Origin: Populus alba
Taxonomy: Eukaryota > Streptophyta > Magnoliopsida > Malpighiales > Salicaceae
DNA length: 64,000 bases
Direction of reading: 5' to 3'
NCBI RefSeq assembly: GCF_005239225.2
Contig: NC_133284.1
Coordinates: forward strand, 1,517,770-1,581,769
Positions 43,778 to 55,249 of the stretch are shown here, one piece after another. The first letter of the stretch is position 1, and the number at the start of each line of letters is the position of its first letter. The notes beneath the pieces are model-generated. The model was not told the DNA's origin, did not search any database, and saw only the letters and a program-made list of their open reading frames with translations. Both the position numbers and the translations under genes were made by a program.

Positions 43778-44206
43778 TTACATTTCTCTAGAGGGTTTAG
43801 CATTTTCCTCCAAATAAATCTTGTGTGTGCAAATCAAAGGGCTAATTCCTTTTATGTCAGCTATGGTCCATCGTAATGCATTTTTGTGCATTTTCAGAGT
43901 CTGTAATAACTTACCTTCTTGATGTGCATTAAGTTTGGAAGAGATTATTACCGGAAAAGTTTCATTTTCTCCCAAAAATGAGTATTTGAGATTAAATGGT
44001 AACGGCTTCAATTCAGGTTTTGGTGGTTGAACACTTGAAGGTAAAGGCTCAATTGATCGTGGTGGCAATTCTTCAATTTGTGGTCTCCAATTACATGCCT
44101 TTGATTCCTGAAAGTAGACCATTTGCAAATCATCAGATTCATCAATCTCAGTTTCATTGGAAATGGTTTGAAATTGATCATGAACTAATTTTTCAATAAA
44201 GTCCAC
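43778..44206 (-). pseudogene. A2 protease-RT linker
   Basis: The 142-codon piece reads IEELPPRSIEPLPSSVQPP and LRWTIADIKGISPLICTHKI, the usual Athila linker before RT. A Gln-to-stop change at each end isolates it: before it at about 44208 and after REM at about 43778. It is absent from A1, where the first internal deletion lies. Confidence 0.8.
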
Positions 44207-44209
44207 TTC

Positions 44210-44713
44210 CTATAAATCATTATCATATCCAGGTTGCTTGTAAATGTTGAAAATACTCATCTCTAATGTTATGTTTCCAAATGATAGCTTCATCAGTCCA
44301 TTCCTACAATTAATCAATGCATTAGAAGTGGCAAGAAATGGACGTCCTAAAATGACAGGAATTGAATTACATGCTTCAACAGGTTGTGTATCCAAGACAA
44401 CAAAATCTACAGGGTAAATGTATTTATCAACTTGTACTAACACATCCTCAATTATTCCTCTAGGCACTTTTACAGATCTATCGGCAAGTAAAAGAGTTAT
44501 AGAGGTTGGTTTTGACTCACCTAGATTGAGACTTTGAAAGACTGAATATGGAAGTAAATTCACACTAGCTCCAAGATCAAGTAAGGCTCTTTCAATTTTA
44601 TGTTCTCCAATAAAGCAAGAAATTGTAGGACAACCAGGGTCTTTATATTTCAAAGCATTATTGTTTTGAAGAATGGCACTTACTTGTTCGGCTAAAAAGG
44701 CTTTCTTTTTCAC
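44210..44713 (-). pseudogene. A2 protease
   Basis: The frame carries ALLDLGASVNLLP and LGRPFLATSNALINC as in A1 (residues about 44-56 and 120-134). A two-base deletion relative to A1, just before MKKKAFLAEQ, disconnects it from gag. Confidence 0.85.
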
Positions 44714-44768
44714 ATTCAGTTTTCTTCACAGTGCACAAATCTTTCAAAAATTTAGCATAGGAAGGAAC

Positions 44769-45404
44769 CTATTTAATAGCATCCAACAAAGGTATATTGA
44801 TCCTTACCTGTTTGAAAGTTTCAAAGATTTCAGAGTTGTGATTGACTTTCCTTTGTTTGGTCATGGCATGAGCAAATGGAAGTTCTGGCGGGGAATCAGC
44901 CTTCTCTTTGCAATTTTCAGGTTCAACCCCTTCCTTACCCTCAAAGATAGACTCATCATCTTTCTCACAAGGTTCAAGAATGGGTTTTTCAATAACCTTA
45001 CCACTATGAAGAGTGATGACTAATTTGACTTGATCCATGTGTTGGCTTCCAGAACTACTCGCATTTGCATTGTATTGCCCTTTTGGATTTTGCTGTGGTT
45101 GAGATCGAAACTTACCTTTCTCTTGGAAAATGAGAGCAGATGTTAATTTTGCAAGAGTATCTTTAAAATTTGTCATGCTTGGATCAAGTTGAGTGTTGAT
45201 TGTCTCCTGCTTTTCAATGAATGCATGCAATGTTTCCTCAAGATTTCTTCTAGAAGGTGGAGCATAAGGAGGTGCATATCCATGAGAATTTTGAAAATTA
45301 TGGTGTGCTTGAAACGGTGGCTGTGAAGTTTGTGCATTGTTGCTATCACTCTTCCAACTAAAATTTAGGTGATTTCTCCAACCTGGGTTATATGTTTGTG
45401 AGTA
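44769..45404 (-). pseudogene. A2 gag C-terminal part
   Basis: It resumes at the solo-LTR insertion site with YSQTYNPGWRNHLNFSW and runs to PLLDAIK, then a Gln-to-stop. It matches A1 residues about 325-535. The ORF start upstream of 45404 is LTR sequence, not gag. Confidence 0.85.
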
Positions 45405-45409
45405 TGGGT

Positions 45410-47315
45410 TGTCGCACCCTAAAAAATCCCGCGTGCGGCATCGGCTAGCGATTTTTATCGTTGTTGTGTTTGCTTTGAATTCGTTCGTTGGAGTCGCCAC
45501 CTAGTAATTAATTGAGGGCTACTAGAAAACCTGATGTACTGGTCTTGTCAGAGATTGCGGGTAAGGGACTGGTTGTGGTTAGGGAAGGTATTAGCACCCC
45601 TAACGCACCCTACCTGAGGTAAGCTGCTTTGTGTTCTGATGTGATTTGAAAATTTAAAATATTAATTAAATTCTAAGGCTTGAATAAATCAGTTATTAAA
45701 TCCCCGAATATATGTAGAAACTTGTTCTTATATTTTCGTGGAAAATACAACTTGATTTTATTTGTCCTTGAGATATTTAACCATATTTAAATTAACGATT
45801 AATTCTTTTTATCCTTTTTCTATTTCTTATAATTCAATGACATAAACAAAAATACAAACACACACATTCACGTTTCACTATTTTTTGTTTCTTTTCTTTT
45901 CTTTCTTTTTTTGTTTTCTTTTACATCACATTTACATAATAAAAAAAATAACAAAAATTACATCAAACCATTTAAAATTACAAAATAGCCCCTAAAACAT
46001 CCAAAATTTGCAGGGAAGGCATCTGCAACCGTATGAACAGTGGCGGCACGTCTCCTCCACGCGCCAACATCACTGGCAGCGCGTGGGTTCATGCGCCGCC
46101 TCTGGAAAACCTGACAAAACAGAGGTGCCTGGAGCGGCTTCTTCTCCTTTTCAATTTTCTGCTGCAGTGAGGGTCCAGTCACCTGCAAAAGGAGAAAACA
46201 CACACAACCCAATTGATTTTATTTTGTTTTCAAGATCTGCTTTTATATTTTTTTCTTCTGTTCGTGGTTCCTTTCTTCTTTCCCGGTTGCAGATCTACGG
46301 CAGTGTGACTGTTCAGTCGGCGGCTGAGGGAAGATCGGTGGAAATGGCTAGAGGAGCTGTCGAAGGAAGCCAATCTGTGGTGTTGACCAGGTGAGGGAGG
46401 AGAAGGGTGGCGCTGCTGCTGCCACCGCTGGGGAAACAGCTAGAGGAGGGGAGCTTGTCTCGCGGTGTGGCTGAGCTGGGTTCTTCAGTCGTGGGGAGAT
46501 CGGTGGCGGTGCTGAGGAGATCGCCTGCAAATCGGTGGCTTGGTGGAAAGGAGATCAGCTGTGAGGGGCGGTGTCTCGGGTGGATCCAGGTCAGATGCAG
46601 AGAGTGATGGGGAGCTGGTTCGTGGCTGCTATAGTTTGATTTCACAGAGAGGGGAAAGCTGTGAAGATGGAGGCGCGGCTGAAGGTTGAAGATGAGAAGA
46701 AAAAAGGGGGGAACGGCTGCGTTTCTTGGCTTAGGGGAGAGTCTTGGCCGGGGGAGAAGAAATGGCCGAGAGAGGGGAGCAGCTGACGAAGCAAAAATCA
46801 AACCAACAGGGGGGGTTGCGTTTTCTCTTGGCAGAGGTTTAGTGGTCGGCGGCGTGAACAAAAAATTCCAGCCGGGAGGGACTGCTGTTTGGGATCTTTT
46901 TAGGTTTTTTTTATGGTTTAGGGTTTTTTTGTTGTATTTTCTGGTGTTTCCAAAATTTCCCCCCCTTTGTGTGAGTTAAAGACCAGTATTTATAGGCAGA
47001 ATGTTGCTAGGTTTTTCAACTTGGTCCCTCAACATCTTTCCTTTTTGTAAATTTTGATTTTTCTTATTTTTTTGTATTTTTTGAAAACGAGCAATATCAA
47101 CGTCGACTCAATGAGGAAAATCAATGATTTTAAAAATGACGCGTGAAAAGTCGAACGCGTTTGAAAATCTTTTAAAAAATTAAAATTCTTTTTTAGACGA
47201 CGTTGAAAATGCTAAAATGACAAACATATTTTTTTGGATTTTCTTTTTTTTTCTCTATTTTTGAATTTTTTTTGAAAAATATATCAAAACATGGGTCAAA
47301 AAATGGGTAGCAACA
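45410..47315 (-). mobile_element. Solo Tat/Ogre-type LTR inside A2 gag
   Basis: On the minus strand it runs from TGTTGCTACCCATTTTTTG (47315) to GGGTGCGACA (45410), 1906 bp, flanked by TGGGT at 45405-45409 and 47316-47320. The A1 gag shows the uninterrupted target. TATAAATA is at 46987-46994 (minus). The U5 block with TGGCGACTCC is at 45490-45499. Short ORFs in the GC-rich part (46008-46861) are on both strands and are not genes. Confidence 0.95.
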
Positions 47316-48287
47316 TGGGTTATGGTTGGGTCTTTGGAAACTGTTTAAAGCATGAGCTTGTTCATGGAGGCATTCCCTAAAAGAAGGCAAAGTTGGACAA
47401 TCATTTGTTGAGTGTTCCTTGGTTTCACAGATTTGACACACAATGTCTTGAACATATTTTAATTGATCACTCTTTTTCTATTCAAGTGCTTCAACTTTTC
47501 TAGCTAAAGATGCAAACTTGGCTTGGAGGTCATGATCTTCCCTAAGGTTATGCATACCTCCACTAGATGTATGAGGTTGAGTTTTACTTGGTGCCTCATA
47601 AGTACCTGTGGTGTCCTAATTTTGAGCATTTTCGGCTGGCAAGTCTAGGTACTCCATTGCTTCATTAGGGTCTTTATCTTCGAAAGTTCCATTGCACATC
47701 AATTCAACCATTTGCCTATCTTTAGGTGTTAAGCCTTCATAAAAATGTGAAACCAATCTCCATGTTTCAAAACCATGATGAGGGCAAGTATTAAGCAAAT
47801 CTCGATAACTATCCCAACATTGGTAAAATGATTCTCCTGGTTTTTGAGTGAAAGTGATGATTTGTCTTTTGAAAGAGTTTGTTCTGTGAGACGGAAAAAA
47901 CTTCTTTAAAAATTTTTGTTGCATTTCATCCCAAGCACGAATGGATCCTGGTCTCAAATTTTGTAGCCATGTTTTAGCTTTATCTTTTAATGAAAAAGGA
48001 AAAAGCTTTAATCTAATGGTGTTCATGCTACAATTTGAGTCATTATAGGTATTACAGACCTCCTCAAATTCCCTTAAATGCAAGTACGGATTTTCTAAGT
48101 CTAAGCCATGAAAAGATGGTAAAAGTTGAATAATGCCTGGCTTAAAATTAAAATGAGATGCATCAGGAGGGAAAACTATGCATGAGGGTGCACTTGTTCT
48201 TGTGGGATTCATATGGTCTCTAAGTGTTCTTCTATGGTTATTCTCATTATTCTCATTATGAAGTGATTGATTATCTTCTTCGGCCAT
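47316..48287 (-). pseudogene. A2 gag N-terminal part
   Basis: From MAEEDNQSLHNENN (48287) through FPFSLKDKAKTWLQNL to a Trp-to-stop at about 47615, then a further Lys/Leu-position stop near 47479. The zinc knuckle CQICETKEHSTNDC follows (47437-47396 region) and gag is cut by the solo LTR at 47315. Confidence 0.85.
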
Positions 48288-48495
48288 ATTTTATGAAAAT
48301 GATGAGGATACCCTACAAAGTCAACCACTTAATGTACGTGACCAACCTCGCATGCACGTGTAAAAAGAGAATAAAAGGAAGAAAAGAGAATAGAAGAAAA
48401 AGAAGCAAAACAAAACAAAGAAAACAAAAGTTAGATAAAATGAAAAGTGAAAAGAGAAAATAAATTAAATATTATAATTTATACAAGAATTTACC

Positions 48496-48513
48496 TCCCC
48501 GGCAACGGCGCCA
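48496..48513 (-). other. A2 primer-binding site, tRNA-Asp
   Basis: Same 18 bases as in A1, in complement, with a 6-nt spacer to the LTR. Confidence 0.9.
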
Positions 48514-48519
48514 AAAACT

Positions 48520-50249
48520 TTACACAACCAAAACCTTGATGTCTTCTCCCAAGTGCAGGAGTGTTGAAGTAATAAATAACCCGGCAAGACCGGGGTCGAA
48601 CCACAGAGAGGTTAATTGTATAAATTATAAATAAGAACGCAACAATAACAATAATAACGATAATAATAACAATAGTAGTACTAGCAATAGTAATAATAAT
48701 AATAATACTCAGTACGTGGCGTTGTTATACCTGAGAATGATCTAAAAGATCGGGTCACAGGTTTCCAGCCTATATACTGAGTTTATGAACAGATAATAAT
48801 AATAATAATAATAATAACAACAACAACAACAATAATAAAGAAGAGAAGGAAGAAATTAATGAGAACTTTGAGTTGAAAGATTAATGTAAGGATTAAACAA
48901 CGATAAAAATAAATGTCAAGGTTAGAGGATCCACTAATGGTACTTCAAACAAGTATATTATAAACTGTTATTACTCAATTGGAAACCACACATAAAGGAG
49001 GTTCCAATCAGATTATAAATTGTTAACATGATTACATTAGTTATCTTATTCGAATAAAACTAATACTTGTAAATGTTGGCAGGCATTCATGATTATAACT
49101 TATGTTAACAACAAATCAAGTTCCTTTCATAGCTCAGGTGTTGGTTATACCATACAGTATGGGCTATGAAAGTACCAAGTATTTGTTGTACCAAGTGTTA
49201 TACAACATAAATCCAGATTAACCATTTAACAAGCAAAGTATTAAAAGTGAACAAGATAACAAATATAAAACATGTTAGTATCCAACGTTAAGGTCCATGT
49301 TAAGTTTATATTATACTTATTCTTACACCATTAGTGTACCCTTTTCACCTTGACATAATTAACTTAGCTAAACATAATGAAAGAAAGAAACATAGATGAA
49401 CAAGATAAGAACATAAATGAGAAAGAAGTTAACTAAGTAAAGGAAAGGAAATGAAGTGCATAAACTTGATATTAATGAAAGCAAAACATAAGCAATACAA
49501 AGAGAGAAAGCAAGAGCATGATCTTGATCTGGAAAGCAAAATACCTCAATACATGGTAAGTGCCTCCTTTTATAGGCCAAAATTTGGAACTATTGATTTG
49601 TTGACTAATTGATGAGTGGGTGGCCACATCTTGACTTGGTGACAATCCTTATCTTCTTGTCTGAACAAGATGTCATTGCTAACATCATAATTTCCCCAGA
49701 ATCCTCAAGAATGTTCTAGGAAATTGTCTCATCTTTCCAACAAAAAAAATATGAGGTCATTTGGACTTCTAGAACTCAAGATATGGGTCGAACACTAAAT
49801 AGTGTCTGGGCTGCAGGACAGCTTCGGACTTCTTCGTTGTTCCTTCAGTTTGGACTTCAAAACGGCCTTTTTAAATCTTGGGCTCCTCATGAAAGTTGTA
49901 GGCCTTTGTCTTACCTTTCCATCCATATAAAATGGACCTAAATCCGAGATCTAGAGCTCCAAATATGATCCAATTACCGAGAAATGTTCCGGTTTGGACT
50001 GCACCGGCATCTCTTTTCTAAGTTTGGCCATCTCTTTGTCCTTTCACTTTCAATACTTAAACTCATCAATCAATCCTTTTATTTATGTGATAGGCCTGAA
50101 TTTAAGATGAGCATTTACCATAAATTAAGGTATCTTATAGTATCAAACTTGTTATTATAAAACATGCTTTAGTTAAGGAGTTATTGATACTTCAAGTGCA
50201 AAATGATGATATAAAACCTTGATAAACATGCACTTTTAAGTACTAATCA
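48520..50249 (-). mobile_element. A2 5' LTR
   Basis: 1730 bp, from TGATTAGTACT (50249, minus strand) to a mutated inner end (TGTAAA instead of TGTCAA) at 48520. The TATA box is near 49571. Followed by AAAGG at 50250-50254, the right target duplication. Confidence 0.9.
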
Positions 50250-51128
50250 AAAGGGAAGGCATGGCTGTGACTGATGAGGAAGCAGGGATTTAAGATGAAA
50301 TAGAGATACCTTCTCCCTTAGCAAAACAGGGCAGGTTCGTTGCCCTGTTTCCTGGGGGGATTTTGGACTTGAAAACTACAAAATTTAAGGAGGTTCCCCT
50401 CATAGAAGTGTAGCTAGGAGTGTTAGCTTTCCAACTAATCTGACCTCGCCTAATTTGGAGTCCTAGAACTCCAGATACAAAAATAAAACTAAGGAGAGGT
50501 CGAGCTGCCACCCCTGTTGGCAGATTCGGCCAAGTTGATGAAACGGAAAACTTTAGCCATATCAAGTGTAGAATTTGTTTTCTTGCCTTTCATAAAGTGT
50601 GTCATGATCTTCAAAAAGAATAAACTGAAATCAAAAATTGAATTTATGATGTCCACTTGGACTACTAATGAGCTGAAAAGTTAAAGGATAATAATGAGGA
50701 ATGTTTGTGATGAGAAAGAAAAGATTTGGTAGAAGAGAAATGAATATTATTTTCAATGTTGATGTTGCGTGTGATATGTGGATTAATATGGAATAATGAT
50801 GGGTGTTTGTGGTTTCAGGAGGAACCGCAGGAGGAGTACAACAACCATAGGGGAACGCAAGTCGAGCGTCCACAACAGGTAGGTACTTGGTACCTATATC
50901 TCCTCTAGTTAATAATTATTTTAACTAACTTTTGAACTATAAAAATTTTGTGCTTATTGATGGAAAAAAAAAAAGAGGAAAAGGAAAGGTTAAATGACGA
51001 AAAATAAAATGGAACGGAGAACTAGATTTAATTTATGGGTTCTTTTGGAGGAAATAGATCGTAACAAGGAATTTTGGTAATGATTGTTTCTTGAATTTGA
51101 TTTGTTGTCCCTGATATGGGAGGCTAAT

Positions 51129-51700
51129 GATGTTAACCAAGCTGGATAACATCGGCGTTACTGGTATGTGAGAGGAAAAATATAAACTTGATTAACCATT
51201 CGGTTTCAAAATAGTTAATGATATCGGCACGTGACGTCGATATCGGCAAAATTTATAAACTTGATTAACTATTCGGTTTCAGAATAGTTAATGATATCAG
51301 CACGTGATGTCGATATCGGCAAAATTTATAAACTTGATTAACTATTCGGTTTCAGAATAGTTAATGATATCGGCACGTGATGTCGATATCGGCAAAATTT
51401 ATAAAATTGATTAACTATTCGGTTTCAGAATAGTTAATGATATCGGCACGTGACGTCGATATCGGCAAAATTTATAAACTTGATTTTCTTTCCGAGGTGA
51501 AAGCTAATGATGTCAAGAATTTTGACATCGGCATACCTGAGAACCTCCCAAGGTAATATGGAACAATGATTAACTATTTTAGTTTTAAAAATAGTTAATG
51601 ACACAAACGTTTACATTTGTGTCGGCATTTTCATGAAACTAATTAGTTGTTCCAGGACGGGCAACTAAAGACACTAACGGAGGTCATTGGTGTCAGCAAT
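51129..51700 (+). repeat. 73-bp tandem repeats and related hairpins
   Basis: Four 73-bp units fill 51181-51472. Each holds a 10-bp inverted repeat (TTAACTATTC / GAATAGTTAA, 7-nt loop; the first unit has mismatches) and a 7-bp one (GATATCG / CGATATC) around GCACGTGA. Flanking relatives have other stems: GATGTTA/TAACATC (51129-51153), GATGTCAA/TTGACATC (51509-51529), GACACAAA/TTTGTGTC (51600-51623). These GAT- and GAC-type stems are all followed by GGC. Confidence 0.8.
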
Positions 51701-52609
51701 AGTCCTTCTGATGAGGGGGGGGGCAGAAATAGTTAACAGAAAAAAAAACAAAAGAGAGAAGAAGAATAAAGAATTCTTATATAACCATAAAAGGGGGTTT
51801 GTGGTTGTATTTAAAATCTCATATGATTTAAGTAGATATATATGCTGTTTAATTTTATTCTGTAAATTGCTTGTATTTTAATCATTTGTTTTTAATTATA
51901 TGGAAAATTTATATTTTTGCAGGTCCCTCCCATTCACATCAGGAATAGATTTAAAGTTCTTTGATCCCTTTCCGTATAAGTTAGGAACTTAGGGATTTGT
52001 GGTGTAATTTTGTCATGCAGTAAACATGTAGCCTATATGGAATACTCTATTCGTAATATTTTGTTTCTGAAATATTAAATGTATCAACCTATGCTTGGGA
52101 TATTAGAATGTACTAGACTATGTTAGAATATTAAACTATGTTGTGTATATATATATATTTATATGAAATTTCGTGTTGAAATTGGCTCTTTTAATTATTA
52201 ACTTATGCATGTGATGTAAGATGGAGTTTGGGAATGAATATGATCCTGAGCATAATCTAGAATGAGTTATGTAGTTAATTGTACTAAACATGGATGTGAT
52301 TGTGGAGGAGATGTGATTCAAAATGTGTGCAGTTACATTGTCGATAACTTGGGATCTCCCGGTATAGAGGAGACTCTGCCAAAATTTCATTAGAAATTTC
52401 GGCGAGTAAAAAAAAAAAAAAAATTGCTTCATCTACCCTTTATAGGGGGAGAGATTAACAAATAAACTAATAGAAAAACTAGGGTTGTTACACTCTTCCC
52501 CCTCACGCCTGTTATCATTCATCTTCTTGCTTGCAAAGCGTGCACTGTGCACGTTCTGTATGCAAAAAGAAATAATTAGTTGGTTACTGTGCATGCGCAT
52601 AGTATGAGT

Positions 52610-52770
52610 CCAACCCTTTTTCTTTTACAGGCTAGAACATCAGCCCAGCCGACGCGGCTGGGCTCAGTCCAACCCTTTTTCTTTTACAGGCTAGAACATC
52701 AGCCCAGCCGACGCGGCTAGGCTAAGTCCAGCCTTGTTACTGCAGGTTGGAACATTAGCCTATCCACGCG
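52610..52770 (+). repeat. 59-bp tandem repeat with strong hairpin
   Basis: AGCCCAGCC-GACGC-GGCTGGGCT (52642-52664) recurs 59 bp later with one change (52701-52723), and a looser third copy follows near 52751-52779. Preceding phrases (tttttcttttacaggctagaac) are also repeated. Confidence 0.8.
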
Positions 52771-52849
52771 ACTAGGCCGAGTCCAGCCTTATGGCTGGGC
52801 CAATAGTTCATTTCATTTTTTTTCTTTTTTTTTCTTTTTTTGTTTTGTT

Positions 52850-52855
<6 letters not shown>

Positions 52856-52884
<29 letters not shown>
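52856..52884. repeat. (TG)n microsatellite
   Basis: About 14 TG units after a short (AT)n, in the E1 LTR. Confidence 0.95.
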
Positions 52885-52886
<2 letters not shown>

Positions 52887-53027
52887 TGAAAATTGTGATT
52901 TTCCCATGGATTTTTCTACGCCATTTTGACTAATATTGGTCTAAATTTTTATATGATAAAGATACAAATCCAGTATTAAAAATACCCGGTTTAAAAAAAA
53001 AAAAACTTTTTTTTTCATGCATACGGT

Positions 53028-54655
53028 TGACATGACAAAAAGATTGATGTCTTCTCCTAAGTGCAGGAGTGTCAAAGTAATAAATAACCCGGCAAGATCG
53101 GGGTCGAACCACGAGGAGGTTAACTATATAAATTATAAATAACAACAACACAACAATAATAATAATAATAACAATACTAATAATAATTAGTAGTAGTACT
53201 AATAATAATAACAATAGTAGTAGTAGTAGTAGTAATGATATTAATAATAGTAATAGTAATAATAAAGAGGACTTTAAGATGTAAGATTAATGTGAGGATT
53301 AAACAATAATAAAAACAAATGTCAAGGTTAGAGGATCCACTAATGGTACTTCAAACAAGTATAGTATAAACTCTTATTACTCAACTGGAAACCACACACA
53401 AAGGAGGTTCCAATCATATTATAATTGTTAACATGATTACATTAATTATCTTGTTCGAGTAATGCCAATAATTGTAAATATTATCAGGTTTTCATGGTGA
53501 TAACTTATGTTAACAACAAATCAAGTTCCTTTCATAGCACAAGTGTAGGTTATACCATACAGTTGGGCTATGAAAGGGCCAAGCATTTGTTGTACCAAGG
53601 GTAGTTCAACACAAATCTAGATTATCCATTTAACAAGCAAGATATTAAGAGTGAGCAAGATAATAAATATAAAACATGTTAGTATCAAGCATTAAAGTTC
53701 ATGTTGAGTTTATACTATACTTATTTTTACACCATTAGTGTAATCTTTTCACCTTGACATAATAGATTTAGCTAAACATAATGAAAGAAAAAAACATAAA
53801 TAAACAAGATAAGAACATAATTATATAAATAAAGGAAAGGAAATGAAAAGCATGAATAAGAGTTTAATATAACATAAACTAAAATTAAACATTACAAAAT
53901 ACAAAGAAAAAGAGCAAGAGCATGATCTTGATTTGAACACCAAGATGCCTAAATGCATGGCAAATGCCTCCTTTTATAGGCCAAAATTTGGAACTATTGA
54001 TTTGATGACTAATTGTTGAGTAGGTGGCCAATTCTTGACTTTGTAAAAATCCTTATCTTCTTGTCTGAATAAAACGTCATTGCTAACATCAAAACTGGAA
54101 TCACCTGTACTTATAAAAATTCTAGGAAATTGTCTTATCTTTCCAGGAAAATATAATTGAGGTCATTTGGACTTCTAGAACTCGAGATATGGGCTGATTA
54201 CTTAACAGTGTCTGGGCTGCAAGATAGATTCAGACTTCTCCGTTGTTGCTATAATTTGGACTTGAAAACATCCTTTTTAAATCTTGGACTCCATATGAAA
54301 GTTGTAGGCCTATGTCTTACCGAATCTGTGTAAACAATTGAGGTCATTTGGATATTTAGAACTCGAGATATGACCCAATTACCGAACACTATTCTAGTTT
54401 GGACTGCACCAACATCTCTTTTCTAAGTTTGGCCCTCTCTTTGTCCTTTCAATTTCAATACTTGAACTCATCAATCAATCCTTTCATTTATGTGATAGGC
54501 CTGCATTTAAGATGAACATTTACCATAAATTAAAAGTATCTTATATTATTAGGTATGTTATTATAAAACATGATTTAGATAGGGAGTTATTGATACTTCA
54601 ACTGCAAAATGATGATATAAAACCTTGATAAAAATGCACTTTTAAGTGCTAATCC
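53028..54655 (-). mobile_element. Solo Athila-type LTR, older copy
   Basis: Starts near 54655 and ends at 53028 on the minus strand; more diverged from A1/A2 than the other copies. The flanks ACGGT (53023-53027) and ATGGC (54656-54660) may be a decayed target duplication. It lies in the E1 LTR. Confidence 0.85.
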
Positions 54656-55249
54656 ATGGCCAAGTCTCTCAAAGCTAAAAAATCATATTGTATTTTTTAT
54701 ACAACAAAGAAAACTTCAAAAAAAAAATATATTATTTTAGCATGCATTTTGGCTTTAATAACCAGTTTATTAAAGTCATGAGAACTTGGCCAATATTTCA
54801 AAAAAATAAAAAATATATTTTGTTTTGTTTTAATGTCTGGGATTATGAATTTATACGTAAAACGTATTCCCGATATTAAAACGGTAGTTCTTTTATAGAC
54901 ATTAGACTGGTTAGATTTTTACCCCATAAAATAAGAACCTCCTTACCGAGGAGGGCTTTTCTTGAACCCTAGACGGACAAACATGATAAGACCTTAGATT
55001 TTTTATAAAAAAAAATGCATGTTACCTTAGGTAGGGTGTATTTGGGGTGCTAATACCTTCTCTTTACGCAACCAGTCTCCGTACCCAATCTCTAAGACCA
55101 ATTAGGATTCCTAGTGACCAAAATACTAGGTGGCGACTCCCATTCCTTTTTTCATCGCTAAGAGACAAAGAATTCCTTGTCTCACCATATTTTCCAGAAT
55201 AGATAGACATACCACACTTGATGATGGGGGTGGTGGGCGATCGCTGCGA
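54656..55249 (+). mobile_element. E1 LTR, 3' end
   Basis: It contains the shared U5 block: 'aggtagggtg', 'ggtgctaatacctt', 'acgcaaccagtc' and CTAGGTGGCGACTCC (55126-55140), then ends CTGCGACA at 55249. Right after it, E0 coding sequence resumes. Confidence 0.7.

Larger units (their letters stand above)
9399..50249 (-). mobile_element. A2: Athila-type element with everything nested in it
   Basis: This outer Athila element has minus orientation and is bounded by AAAGG on both sides. Its own parts are the LTR terminus 9399-9437, the 3' LTR part 38275-39126, the internal region 39127-48519 and the 5' LTR 48520-50249. Its internal region holds gag, protease, RT-RNase H, integrase, a LOG pseudogene and a structured 3' region. 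Many Gln codons have become stops. F2 with F3, A1 and one solo LTR lie inside these limits. Confidence 0.75.
50250..53027 (+). mobile_element. E1 LTR, middle segment
   Basis: It continues the LTR interrupted at 9398. It contains the hairpin-repeat block 51129-51700, a G-run near 51716, the second repeat block 52620-52760 and a (TG)n tract. No gene. The similarity in style to the window start (1-863), for example 'caggta' before T-rich sequence and the CCCAGCC phrases, supports a common LTR family. Confidence 0.7.

Noticed and set aside
46008..46979. ORFs of up to 182 codons in the solo LTR within A2
   Set aside because: Low-complexity Pro/Ser- or Gly/Arg-rich frames on both strands of a GC-rich LTR.
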